From Acidovorax sp. FJL06 (GTDB taxonomy: Bacteria > Pseudomonadota > Gammaproteobacteria > Burkholderiales > Burkholderiaceae_C): a stretch of 64,000 nt of DNA. The notes below the pieces were generated by a model, which was not told the origin of the DNA, made no database searches, and worked only from the letters and a program-made list of their open reading frames with translations. Location of the stretch: assembly GCF_003852545.1 (NCBI RefSeq), contig NZ_QAJR01000015.1:109282-173281 (forward strand). The letters run 5' to 3'. A program made the position numbers and the translations under genes. This document shows positions 45,725 to 54,737 of the stretch, piece by piece (positions within the stretch are counted from its first letter, which is position 1; each line of letters begins with the position of its first letter).

Positions 45725-47470
45725 TCAGTCGCCCCCCGCCGCACCGGCCCGCAGGGCATGGATGGCATGCAGTTGCGCGGCCAGCCCCGGCCCGCGGCTG
45801 GGGAAGGCGCCGTCTAGCGCCGCCGTGCCCACGGTGAAGCCTGCCGCCCGGCCCGCCACCACGGCCGCGATGCGCTCGGCGCGGTCGATGGAGCCGGCAA
45901 CCACCACGGGCTTGTTGACCGCGGCGCCCACGGCGGCGATGAGCGCAGGCACGTCGCCGGCACCACCGGCAAACCGGTAGGCCAGCAGGTCCAGCCCATG
46001 CACACCCTCCAGGGCGGCGATGCGGCGCGCGCTGGCCACCACGTCCTGCACCGTGCCTTGCAGCACGCTGGGGTGGCCCACCACCTGGCCGGCAAAGGGG
46101 TAGTAGCGGATGGGGGTGCCGGCGAGCAGCGGCAGCACCGCCTCGGGCCGGGTGCCGCCCATCAGCACGTCCACCCCCAGCGCCACGGCGGCGCGGGCCG
46201 ATGCGACCTCGCTGGCTTCGTCCTGGCTCACTACCTCCAGGTAGCTCACCGCGCCGCCCGCGCGGATGGCATCGGCCAGGCGCTGCAGCGCCGCCCAGGG
46301 CAGGCCGATGTCCTTGAAGCCGATGTGCCGCACCCCGGCGGCCAGCACGGCGGGCAACTGCGCCAGGGCGTCGGCGATGGTCTGGTCGTGCCGGGTGAGC
46401 ATGAAGATGAATTCCGGCAACGGTTGCGCGGGTGGCGGCGGTACCGGTGCGGCCGTCACCATGGCCACAGCCTGGTCCACCGCATGCCCCAGGCTCGATG
46501 CATCGGCCCGGCCCGTGCCCGCGATGTCGAAGGCCGTGCCGTGGTCCACCGAGGTGCGCACAAAGGGCAGGCCCACGGTGATGTTCACGCCCTGGTCCAC
46601 GCCCAGGTATTTCACGGGGATCAGACCCTGGTCGTGGTATTGCGCCACCACGATGTCGAACGCGCCCCGGCGTGCGCGCATGAACACGGTGTCCCCCGGC
46701 CAGGGGCCCGTGGCGTCAATGCCCTCGGCCCGCGCGGCGGCAATGGCGGGGGCAATGACCTCGCGGTCTTCGTGGCCGAACAGCCCGCCTTCGCCCGCAT
46801 GCGGGTTGAGCCCGGCCACCGCCACACGCGGCTGCGCGATGCCCTGGGCGCGGCAGGCGCGGTGCGCCAGGCGGATGGCGCGCAGCTCGTTCTCCATCGT
46901 GACGGCGGCAATCGCATCGCGCAGCGCCAGGTGGATGGACACCAGCAGCACGCGCAGCTCGCCATTGGCCAGCACCATTGCGAAGTCGGTGGTGCCCGAT
47001 CGCTCGGCCAGCATTTCGGTGTGCCCGGGGTGGCGCACGCCGGCGGCGCGCAGCGCCTCCTTGTGCAGCGGCGCGGTCACGATGCCGGCCACCCGGCCCG
47101 CCAGCGCCAGGTCGATGGCGCGCTGCACGCAGGCGTGCGCTGCGGCCCCGGCCCGCGCATCCACGCGGCCCATGGGCAGGTCGGCCGGCAGCGGCGCGCA
47201 GGCCTGCAGCAGGGGCAGGGCGCCTTGCTGCAAGGCTGCCTGAAGCCCCTCCAACTGGTCTCCCACGGGTTGCACCTTCAATGGCACGCCCACGGTGGCC
47301 ACCGCGCGCCGCAGGGCGCCCACGTCACCGACCACCACATACGGCGCAGCCCCCTTGCCGCGTGCTGCGGCCCATTGGGCAATGATCTCGGGGCCGATGC
47401 CGGCCGGGTCGCCCATGGTGATGGCCAGGGGCTGGGCGCCGTTCGCTGCAGTTGTCATCGTTGTTTGCAT
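45725..47470 (-). CDS. pdxA: PdxA-family dehydrogenase fused to a barrel-like C-terminal domain
   Basis: The 581-residue protein is far longer than PdxA (about 330). Residues 11-340 are PdxA: ITMGDPAGIGPE, and the three metal-binding histidines His150 (GHTEM), His224 (NPHAGEGG) and His279 (YHDQG). After a Pro-rich linker (343-352) comes a domain of about 230 residues. Its eight strand-like segments run in order FIFML, HIGFKD, SYLEVV, DVLMGG, RYYPFAG, LLAYRF, VVVAGS and FTVGT, suggesting a TIM barrel with a C-terminal phosphate site. PdxA oxidises 4-phosphohydroxythreonine, PdxA2 relatives 4-phospho-threonate. The added domain may process the product. It is divergent from a LysR regulator. Confidence 0.9.
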   Translation of the reverse strand: MQTTMTTAANGAQPLAITMGDPAGIGPEIIAQWAAARGKGAAPYVVVGDVGALRRAVATVGVPLKVQPVGDQLEGLQAALQQGALPLLQACAPLPADLPMGRVDARAGAAAHACVQRAIDLALAGRVAGIVTAPLHKEALRAAGVRHPGHTEMLAERSGTTDFAMVLANGELRVLLVSIHLALRDAIAAVTMENELRAIRLAHRACRAQGIAQPRVAVAGLNPHAGEGGLFGHEDREVIAPAIAAARAEGIDATGPWPGDTVFMRARRGAFDIVVAQYHDQGLIPVKYLGVDQGVNITVGLPFVRTSVDHGTAFDIAGTGRADASSLGHAVDQAVAMVTAAPVPPPPAQPLPEFIFMLTRHDQTIADALAQLPAVLAAGVRHIGFKDIGLPWAALQRLADAIRAGGAVSYLEVVSQDEASEVASARAAVALGVDVLMGGTRPEAVLPLLAGTPIRYYPFAGQVVGHPSVLQGTVQDVVASARRIAALEGVHGLDLLAYRFAGGAGDVPALIAAVGAAVNKPVVVAGSIDRAERIAAVVAGRAAGFTVGTAALDGAFPSRGPGLAAQLHAIHALRAGAAGGD

Positions 47471-47537
47471 GTCATTCAGTCAGAAGCCGTGAATGTGCCC
47501 TTTGCCTTAAATGAAGAAAACCGATTTGATCTCATGC

Positions 47538-47560
47538 ATGATTGAGCAGAACTCAATCAT
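47538..47560. promoter_or_regulatory. LysR-type operator, perfect 9-bp inverted repeat
   Basis: ATGATTGAG (47538-47546) and CTCAATCAT (47552-47560) are perfect arms around cagaa and fit T-N11-A. The palindrome lies in the gap between pdxA and lysR and supports the downstream lysR start at 47568. Confidence 0.7.
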
Positions 47561-47567
47561 TAAAGCC

Positions 47568-48533
47568 ATGCCCCCAGACACCCGTCTGCCCCCGCTGTCC
47601 GCCTTGCGCGCCTTCGAGGCCACAGTGCGCCATGGCAGCGTCTCGCGCGCCGCGCGCGAGCTGCACCTGACCGACGGCGCCGTGAGCCGCGCCGTGCGCG
47701 AGCTGGAGAGCGACCTGGGTTTCGATCTGTTCCAGCGCAGCAGCCGCGCGGTGCTGCCCACGCCCACAGCCCAGGTGCTGGCCCAGGACGTGGCCGGTGC
47801 GCTCGACCGGCTGCGCGCGGCCCTGGCGCGTGCGCGCCGCAGCGCGGGGCCGGGCCGGCCACTGGTGCTGTCGTGCGAGCCCACCTTGCTGATCCGCTGG
47901 CTCATCCCGCGCCTGGCGCAGCTGCAGGCTGCCGTAGGGGGCGAGCGCGAGCTGCGCCTGGTTTCGGCCGGCGGCGTAGTGCACTTCGAGCGCGACGGCA
48001 TCGACCTGGCCATCCGACGCAACGACTTTGCGCTGGCCGATGATGTGCTGGCCGAGCCCTTCGTGAATGAGCACATTGGCCCCGTGTGCCGCGCCGATGT
48101 GGCGGCCACCCTGGGGCGGCAGCAAGGTGCCCCGCTGCAGGGCGTGCTGCTGCACACCGCCACGCGGCCGGGCGCCTGGGACACCTGGGCCGCCCTGGCC
48201 GGCACACCGCTGCAGCCCACGCGCGCCATCCGTTTCGAGCACTTCTACCAGAGCCTGCAGGCCGCCGTGGCCGGTGCCGGCGTGGCCATCGGCCCGCTGG
48301 CCCTGGTGGCCGACGACCTGGCCAGCGGCGTGCTGTGTGCGCCGCGCGGCTTCGTGGCCGATGGCAGCTGCTACCAGCTCATGGCGCCGCGCGCGGCCGA
48401 GGATGGAGACGGCGTTTTCCACACCGTGTTGGCCTGGCTGCGATCCGCCTGCGAGGGGTTGCTGCCACCCCCGCAGCCACCCGCCGTGGGCAAACGGCAA
48501 CAGTCTCTCCAAAGGGGGCCAGGGTCCGCATAG
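47568..48533 (+). CDS. LysR-family transcriptional regulator (GcvA-like)
   Basis: I take the ATG at 47568 (MPPDTRLPPLSALRAFEA), giving 321 residues. An upstream in-frame start at 47511 would place the operator palindrome inside the gene. The HTH is HGSVSRAARELHLTDGAVSRA near residue 25. Such GcvA-like regulators usually control the divergent neighbour, here the pdxA fusion. Confidence 0.9.
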   Translation: MPPDTRLPPLSALRAFEATVRHGSVSRAARELHLTDGAVSRAVRELESDLGFDLFQRSSRAVLPTPTAQVLAQDVAGALDRLRAALARARRSAGPGRPLVLSCEPTLLIRWLIPRLAQLQAAVGGERELRLVSAGGVVHFERDGIDLAIRRNDFALADDVLAEPFVNEHIGPVCRADVAATLGRQQGAPLQGVLLHTATRPGAWDTWAALAGTPLQPTRAIRFEHFYQSLQAAVAGAGVAIGPLALVADDLASGVLCAPRGFVADGSCYQLMAPRAAEDGDGVFHTVLAWLRSACEGLLPPPQPPAVGKRQQSLQRGPGSA

Positions 48534-48559
48534 CCACCCGCATATGATTCCGGCACAAC

Positions 48560-50221
48560 ATGCACACAGGGAGGCTGGTGATGGCCATGCAAGCGCACTG
48601 CAGGGCGGCGGGGACAGCTGCCGCAACACCCATCAACCGCAGGCAGGCCACGGCCGTGCTGCTGGCCGGCGCCGCCGCACCTTTCACGGCCGGGGCGCAG
48701 CAGGACGCTGCTGCGCCCGCACCCTCTGCCACATCGGCAACCACTGCGGCCACCACCCTTTGGCCCGGTGACGACTGGGCCGAGAGCACGCCCGAGGCCC
48801 AGGGCATGGACTCTGCCGCGCTGGCCAAACTCGTTGACTTTGGCGCCGCGCAGGGCATGGACAGCCTGCTCGTCACCCGCCATGGCAGCCTGGTGGCCGA
48901 GGCCTTCTACGCCCCGTATCGCGAGGGGCTCAAGCATGCCGTCAACTCCACCACCAAGGGGGTGGTCGCCACGCTCACCGGCATGGCCATCCAGGACGGG
49001 CTGATCGCCTCGCGCGACGCGCCCGTGCTCGAATTTTTTGCCGATCGCAAGGTCGCCAACGCCGATGCCTCCAAAAAGGCCATGACCCTGGGCCACCTGC
49101 TCGACATGACCTCGGGCCTGCACTGGATCGAGCCGCTCAGCGACGCCGTGCCCGAGACCATGCTGCAGCTGGGCCGCGCGCGCGACTGGCAAGGCTTTGT
49201 GCTCGACCGCCCCATGGCCCAGGCGCCCGGCGCGGGCTTCAACTACAACAGCGGCAACACCCACCTGCTCTCGGCCATCCTCGCGCACAAGACCGGCGGC
49301 AGCACCCTGGCCTATGCACAAAAGCGATTGTTCGGCCCGCTGGGCATCAGCGACGTGCGCTGGCGCAAGGACCCGCAGGGCATCGAGGTCGGCGGCTGGG
49401 GCCTGTACCTGCACCCGCGCGACATGGCGCGCATCGGCTACCTCTACCTGCGCAAAGGCCAGTGGAACGGCCGCCAGCTGCTGCCCGCCGCCTGGGTGGA
49501 GCAGGTCTTCAATCCCGTGGTGGACATGGGCTTTGGCGGCAATGGGCCAGCGTTCCGCTATGCCAATGGCTGGTGGAGCATCCCGTCCAAGCGCGCCTTT
49601 TTCACGGCCGGCTTCAACCGTCAGCTCATCGTGGTGCTGCCCGACACCGACGTGGTCGTGGCCGTCACGGGCCGGCGCAACTACCCGTTGCCCGCGTTCA
49701 TCGATCAGATCACCGCCGCTGCGCGCTCGCGCGAGCCCCTGCCCGCCGACGCTGCCGCACAGGAGCAACTGGCCGCCCGCATCCGCGATGCCGGACAGGA
49801 AAAGCCCAGTGCCCTTCCCGCGTCCACGCCCGAGCTGGCCGCCACCGTTTCCCGCAAGGCCTGGGTGCTGGAGCGCAACGGCATGGGCATCCAGCGCCTG
49901 GTGCTGGACCTGACCCCCGCCAACCCGCGCTACGAGGTCAGCTTCGACGGCAGCCGCCCCGGTCTGCCCCGCGAGCCCGTTGCCGGCCCCCTGGGCCTGG
50001 ACGGCCTGTACCGCACCGCTGCGCAAGGGCCCGATGCGGTCATCGCCGTCAAGGGCCATTGGCTCGACGCGCAGACCTTTCAGCTCATCTCACGCTCGGT
50101 GGCCGATGGCGAGGTCACCGTGGTCAAGCTGCAATTCGAGAGCGGCGGCAAGGCCGTGACCGTGGGGCTGGAGAACAACTGGGGGTTCCGAGGGCAGGTG
50201 AAGGGCGTGGCGGCGGACTAG
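48560..50221 (+). CDS. Serine hydrolase, beta-lactamase/penicillin-binding-protein-like fold
   Basis: The 553-residue exported protein has a Tat-like leader (NRRQATAVLLAGAAAPFTAGAQ). The nucleophile motif S-x-x-K is visible in NSTTKGV and the Y-x-S/N motif in FNYNSGNTH. This class-C-beta-lactamase-like family includes esterases, transpeptidase relatives and amidases; true antibiotic hydrolysis is not implied. The C-terminal 140 residues form an extra domain. An ATG seven codons further in is an alternative start. Confidence 0.85.
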   Translation: MHTGRLVMAMQAHCRAAGTAAATPINRRQATAVLLAGAAAPFTAGAQQDAAAPAPSATSATTAATTLWPGDDWAESTPEAQGMDSAALAKLVDFGAAQGMDSLLVTRHGSLVAEAFYAPYREGLKHAVNSTTKGVVATLTGMAIQDGLIASRDAPVLEFFADRKVANADASKKAMTLGHLLDMTSGLHWIEPLSDAVPETMLQLGRARDWQGFVLDRPMAQAPGAGFNYNSGNTHLLSAILAHKTGGSTLAYAQKRLFGPLGISDVRWRKDPQGIEVGGWGLYLHPRDMARIGYLYLRKGQWNGRQLLPAAWVEQVFNPVVDMGFGGNGPAFRYANGWWSIPSKRAFFTAGFNRQLIVVLPDTDVVVAVTGRRNYPLPAFIDQITAAARSREPLPADAAAQEQLAARIRDAGQEKPSALPASTPELAATVSRKAWVLERNGMGIQRLVLDLTPANPRYEVSFDGSRPGLPREPVAGPLGLDGLYRTAAQGPDAVIAVKGHWLDAQTFQLISRSVADGEVTVVKLQFESGGKAVTVGLENNWGFRGQVKGVAAD

Positions 50222-50287
50222 GGCGTGCCACCCTCCCATGCATCCCACGCGGGCGGTGCGCCGCAGGGGGCTTGGGAGGTACTTCTC

Positions 50288-50336
50288 TTTTGATAGCTTG
50301 TTGCGCTTGATCAGCAAGCCCTTCAGTCGTTTTTTG
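50288..50336. repeat. Dispersed palindromic repeat, family A, intergenic copy
   Basis: TTTTGATAGCTTG is followed by GCGCTTG-atcag-CAAGC and a TTTTTT tract, between the convergent serine hydrolase and CbiM-like genes. On the forward strand it has a terminator-like form. Confidence 0.65.
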
Positions 50337-51003
50337 CATTGAGATAGAGATCGTCCGACCAGGTGGCCAGCCATTCGGGCTTGAAGGCCACGAACACTGC
50401 GCAGAGCATGCCGGTGACCACCGCGTCGCCCCAGGCCATGAGCCAGCGTGCCACGAGCGAGAGCTGTTCGCCCACGCCCGGCAGCGTGTGGCCGCTCCAC
50501 TGCGACAGCGTGCCCGCCACGAACAGGCACAGCGCCGTGCCCAAAAATCCCCGGCCCAGCACATAGACAAAGGCCCGCACACCGGCGAGCGCGCCCGCGC
50601 CCGCCAGGCGGCGCAGCACCACGCCCAGCAGCAGGGCCAGCGTGGCGGGTACCACGCCCTGCCACACAGCGATGCCCAGCGCATCCCACCCGCCGAGGCC
50701 GGGCGAGACCCACGCCGCAATGGCGCCCACCGTCAGCAGCGTCGGCACGGCCAGTGGCCAGCCCAGCATGAGCAGCACCAGGCACGCGCCCGACCACTGC
50801 AGTTGCAGCGGCATGCGGTGCAGCGTGGGCAGGGCCCAGGCCCAGGGCAGCAGGACCAGGGTGGCGAGCAGCGGCGTCCACAGCGCGGCGGGGGCGCCAT
50901 GCGTTTCATGCGCCAAGGGCTGGCGGCTGGCCAGCAGCCGCCAGGGGCGGGCCGCCAGCGCGGCGGCAAGAGCGATCAGGGCCAGCGCGGCTTCCATCCA
51001 CAT
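50323..51003 (-). CDS. CbiM-like (COG3235-type) membrane protein
   Basis: The 226-residue protein has about six hydrophobic segments and the C-terminal pattern AVFVAFKPEWLATWSDDLYL, with LGWPLAVPTLL and VYVLGRGFLG earlier. I recall these from COG3235 proteins, annotated as ECF-transporter permease (CbiM) relatives. CbiM imports cobalt or nickel with CbiN/Q/O, but no partners are adjacent, so a metal role is uncertain. It lies 73 bp downstream of mfd with a family A repeat between them. Confidence 0.6.
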   Translation of the reverse strand: MWMEAALALIALAAALAARPWRLLASRQPLAHETHGAPAALWTPLLATLVLLPWAWALPTLHRMPLQLQWSGACLVLLMLGWPLAVPTLLTVGAIAAWVSPGLGGWDALGIAVWQGVVPATLALLLGVVLRRLAGAGALAGVRAFVYVLGRGFLGTALCLFVAGTLSQWSGHTLPGVGEQLSLVARWLMAWGDAVVTGMLCAVFVAFKPEWLATWSDDLYLNAKND

Positions 51004-51006
51004 ACT

Positions 51007-51054
51007 ATGATTTTGATAGCTGTTAGCGCTTGTTGAATAGGCGCTAGGTGCCCA
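51007..51054. repeat. Dispersed palindromic repeat, family A, intergenic copy
   Basis: ATGATTTTGATAGCTG is followed by TAGCGC (51024-51029) and GCGCTA (51041-51046), between mfd and the CbiM-like gene, both reverse. It occupies the leader of the CbiM-like gene. Confidence 0.7.
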
Positions 51055-51076
51055 TTTGACCCATATCTGAGCGGCA

Positions 51077-54000
51077 CTAGGCCGCCACCGGCTGCCCCAG
51101 CGACCGCAGGATGTCCCGCACCATCTGCGCCCGGTCCTTAGGCTCCTTCAGTTCGCGCTCGATGCGCAGCTTCTCGTTGCCCGCGAGCTTGATGTGCTTG
51201 TTCTTCTGGATCAGCTCGATGATGCGCATCGGGTCGATGGGCGGCTGGGGCTTGAAGGTGATGTGGATGACGCCCGGGGCGGCATCCACCTTCACCACGC
51301 CGTAGGGCTGGCTCAGCACGCGCAGGCGGTGCACGTCGATGAGGGTCTGGGCCTGCGGCGGCAGCTTGCCGAAGCGGTCCACGATCTCTTCGAGCAGGCC
51401 GTCGATCTGGTCGGGGTTCTTGGCCGTGGCCAGCTTCTTGTAGAACGACAGGCGCAGGTGCACGTCGCCGCAGTAGTCGTCGGGCAGCAGGGCGGGGGCG
51501 TGTAGGTTGATGTCGGTGGTGACCGACAGCGGCGAGAGCAGGTCGGGCTCCTTGCCGGCCTTGAGCGCCTTGACGGCTTCGTTGAGCATCTCGTTGTAGA
51601 GCTGGAAGCCCACTTCCAGCATGTTGCCGCTCTGGTTCTCGCCCAGCACCTCGCCGGCACCACGGATCTCCAGGTCGTGCATGGCCAGGTAGAAGCCGCT
51701 GCCCAGTTCCTCCATCTGCTGGATGGCATCGAGGCGCTGCGCGGCGTGCTTGGTCAGGCCCTCGGTGTCGGGCACCATGAGGTAGGCGTACGCCTGGTGG
51801 TGGCTGCGGCCCACGCGGCCGCGCAGCTGGTGCAGCTGCGCCAGGCCGAACTTGTCGGCGCGGCTCATGATGATGGTGTTGGCCGTGGGCACGTCGATCC
51901 CGGTCTCGATGATGGTCGAGCACAGCAGGATGTTGTAGCGCTGGGCCACGAAGTCGCGCATCACGCGTTCAAGCTCGCGCTCGGGCATCTGGCCGTGGGC
52001 CACGGCGATGCGCGCTTCGGGCAGGATCTCTTCGAGTTTCTGGCGGCGGTTCTCGATGGTCTCCACCTCGTTGTGCAGAAAGTACACCTGCCCGCCGCGC
52101 TTGAGTTCGCGCAGCACCGCTTCGCGGATCACGCCGGTGCCCTCGTTGCGCACAAAGGTCTTGATCGCCAGGCGCCGCTGCGGCGCGGTGGCGATGACCG
52201 ACAGGTCGCGCAGCCCTTCGAGCGCCATGCCCAGCGTGCGCGGGATGGGCGTGGCCGTGAGGGTGAGCACGTCCACCTCGGCGCGCAGGGCCTTCATCTG
52301 CTCCTTGTGGCGCACGCCGAAGCGGTGCTCCTCGTCGATGATGAGCAGGCCCAGGTTGTGGAACTTTGTGGATTCGGAGAGCAGCTTGTGCGTGCCGACC
52401 ACGATGTCCACCGTGCCGTCGCCGATGCCCTTGATGGCCGAGGTGATCTCCTTGCCCGAGCGAAAGCGCGACACCTCGGCCACCTTCACGGGCCACTTGC
52501 TGAAGCGGTCCACCAGCGTCTGATAGTGCTGCTCGGCCAGCAGCGTGGTGGGCGCGAGGAAGGCCACCTGCTTGCCCCCCGTGACGGCCACGAAGGCCGC
52601 GCGCAGGGCGACCTCGGTCTTGCCGAAACCCACGTCGCCGCAAACCAGGCGGTCCATGGGGCGGGGGCTGATCATGTCCTGGATCACCGCATGGATGGCG
52701 GCGTTCTGGTCGGCCGTTTCGTCGAAGCCAAAGTCGTTGGCAAAGGTCTCGTAGTCCTGCGGGCTGTAGCGGAAGGCGTGGCCTTCGCGCGCGGCGCGGC
52801 GGGCGTAGATGTTGAGCAGCTCGGCCGCGCTGTCGCGCACCTGCTCGGCGGCCTTGCGCTTGGCCTTTTCCCACTGGCCGCTGCCCAGCTTGTGCAGCGG
52901 CGCCTCGTCGGCGCTCACGCCGGTGTAGCGGCTGATGAGCTGCAGCTGGCTCACCGGCACATAGAGCACGGCCTTGTCGGCGTACTCCAGGTGCAGAAAC
53001 TCCTGCATGGCGGGCGTGCCGTCGGGGTTCTTGTTGCCCACGTCCATGTTGACCAGGCCGCGGTAGCGGCCGATGCCGTGGGCGCTGTGCACCACGGGGT
53101 CGCCCACGTTGAGTTCGGCCAGGTCCTTGATCAGGGCCTCGACGTCGCTCACCTGCTCCTGCTTCTTGCGCCGGCGCGTGGTGGGGCCGGCGGCGAAGAG
53201 CTCGGTCTCGGTGACGAAGTCGATGCCGTCCTCGACCCAGCTGAAACCCACGGTGAGGCCGGCGGTGGCAATGCCCACCTTTTCGTCGGCCGTGCCCTGG
53301 AACTCGGCCAGCGAGTCGAAGGCCGGCGGGTTCACCCCGCTGGCGCGCAGAAAGTCGAGCAGGCTTTCGCGCCGGCCATCGCTTTCGGCCAGCAGCAGCA
53401 CGCGGTGCTGGGTGTTGCGGATGTGGGCGTGCAGGCGGGCCAGCGGGTCCTCGGCGCCGCGCACCACCGACAGGTCGCCGAGCTTGTGGAAGTGCGGGTT
53501 GTCGTCCACGTCCTGCACACCGGGGCGCAGCGACAGCTGGGCATGTTCGTTGGCGCGCGTGTAGAACTGGTCGGCCGAGAGGAACAGCGACTCGGGCGGC
53601 AGGGCCGGGCGCTCGGGGTCGCCCTGCACCAGGCGGAAGCGGTCTTTGGTGTCCTGCCAGAAGCGCTGGAAGGCGGGTTCCAGGTCGCCGTGCAGTACGA
53701 CAGTGGCCTCGCCGCCCAGGTAGTCGAACACGGTGGCCGTGTCGTCGAAGAACAGCGGCAGGTAGTATTCGATGCCGGCCGTGGCCACGCCGTTGCCCAT
53801 GTCCTTGTAGATGCGGCTCTTGGTCGGGTCGCCCTCGAGCATCTCGCGCCAGCGGCTGCGGAACTTGGCGCGCGCCTCGTCGTCCATGGGGAACTCGCGG
53901 CCGGGCAGCAGGCGCACCTCGGGCACGGGGTACAGGCTGCGCTGGCTGTCGGGGTCGAAGGTGCGGATGCTGTCGATCTCGTTGTCGAACAGGTCCACCC

Positions 54001-54550
54001 GGAAGGGCACCAGCGAACCCATGGGGAACAGGTCGATCAGTCCGCCGCGCACCGCGTACTCGCCCGGGCTCACCACCTGCGAGACATGGCTGTAGCCGGC
54101 CAGCGTGAGCTGGGCCTTGAACTTCGCCTCGTCGAGCTTTTGCTTGACCTTGAAGTGGAAGGTGTAGCCAGCCAGGAAGGACGGCGGCGCCAGCCGGTAC
54201 AGCGCCGTGGTGGCGGGCACCAGCACCACGTCGGCCCCGGTGTCCTTGTCCTTCTGGCTGATGCGCCACAGCGTGGCCAGGCGCTCGCTGATCAGGTCCT
54301 GGTGCGGCGAGAAGGTGTCGTAGGGCAGCGTCTCCCAGTCGGGGAACAGGGCGCAGCGCAAGCTGGGCGCAAAAAACGCCATTTCCTCGATGAGGCGCTG
54401 CGCATCGGTGGCGTCGGCCGTGACGATGGCAGTGGTGCGGCCGGCGGCCTTGTCACGTTCGGCCAGGCGGGCCAGCAGCAGCGAATCGGCGCTGCCCACG
54501 GGGCGGGGCAGGGTGAAGCGTTTTCCGGGGGAGAGTTTGGGCAGTTCCAT
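51077..54550 (-). CDS. mfd: Transcription-repair coupling factor
   Basis: The 1157-residue protein starts at the ATG complementary to 54548-54550 (MELPKLSPGKRFTLPRP). It has the UvrB-like N-terminal module and a CarD-like RNA-polymerase-interaction domain around residues 490-570 (DPVVHSAHGIGRYRGL). The SF2 translocase follows, with Walker A GDVGFGKTEVA near 636 and DEEH near 738, then a C-terminal TRCF domain. Mfd removes stalled RNA polymerase and recruits UvrA. It is divergent from ispD. Confidence 0.97.
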   Translation of the reverse strand: MELPKLSPGKRFTLPRPVGSADSLLLARLAERDKAAGRTTAIVTADATDAQRLIEEMAFFAPSLRCALFPDWETLPYDTFSPHQDLISERLATLWRISQKDKDTGADVVLVPATTALYRLAPPSFLAGYTFHFKVKQKLDEAKFKAQLTLAGYSHVSQVVSPGEYAVRGGLIDLFPMGSLVPFRVDLFDNEIDSIRTFDPDSQRSLYPVPEVRLLPGREFPMDDEARAKFRSRWREMLEGDPTKSRIYKDMGNGVATAGIEYYLPLFFDDTATVFDYLGGEATVVLHGDLEPAFQRFWQDTKDRFRLVQGDPERPALPPESLFLSADQFYTRANEHAQLSLRPGVQDVDDNPHFHKLGDLSVVRGAEDPLARLHAHIRNTQHRVLLLAESDGRRESLLDFLRASGVNPPAFDSLAEFQGTADEKVGIATAGLTVGFSWVEDGIDFVTETELFAAGPTTRRRKKQEQVSDVEALIKDLAELNVGDPVVHSAHGIGRYRGLVNMDVGNKNPDGTPAMQEFLHLEYADKAVLYVPVSQLQLISRYTGVSADEAPLHKLGSGQWEKAKRKAAEQVRDSAAELLNIYARRAAREGHAFRYSPQDYETFANDFGFDETADQNAAIHAVIQDMISPRPMDRLVCGDVGFGKTEVALRAAFVAVTGGKQVAFLAPTTLLAEQHYQTLVDRFSKWPVKVAEVSRFRSGKEITSAIKGIGDGTVDIVVGTHKLLSESTKFHNLGLLIIDEEHRFGVRHKEQMKALRAEVDVLTLTATPIPRTLGMALEGLRDLSVIATAPQRRLAIKTFVRNEGTGVIREAVLRELKRGGQVYFLHNEVETIENRRQKLEEILPEARIAVAHGQMPERELERVMRDFVAQRYNILLCSTIIETGIDVPTANTIIMSRADKFGLAQLHQLRGRVGRSHHQAYAYLMVPDTEGLTKHAAQRLDAIQQMEELGSGFYLAMHDLEIRGAGEVLGENQSGNMLEVGFQLYNEMLNEAVKALKAGKEPDLLSPLSVTTDINLHAPALLPDDYCGDVHLRLSFYKKLATAKNPDQIDGLLEEIVDRFGKLPPQAQTLIDVHRLRVLSQPYGVVKVDAAPGVIHITFKPQPPIDPMRIIELIQKNKHIKLAGNEKLRIERELKEPKDRAQMVRDILRSLGQPVAA

Positions 54551-54737
54551 GCGGATGGAGTCGGTCGTCGGGGCCACCGCATCCCCAGGGGCGCGGAGCG
54601 CGCACGGGCTGGATCGGGGGCAACGGGGCATTTTAGTGATCCACGGCGAGGCGTGTTGCATGCCGCCCCCCGGCGGCCGGTGCCAAGCCAGGCACCAGCT
54701 CGCCGCGCAAGGTGCATCCTCCTAAAATGGGCCCCCC

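Noticed and set aside
47511-47567. Upstream start for the LysR gene at 47511
   Set aside because: It would add 19 atypical residues and place the perfect operator palindrome inside the coding sequence.
48560-50221. Antibiotic-resistance beta-lactamase
   Set aside because: The fold and STTK motif fit, but the family is broad and nothing specific to class C beta-lactamases is visible.
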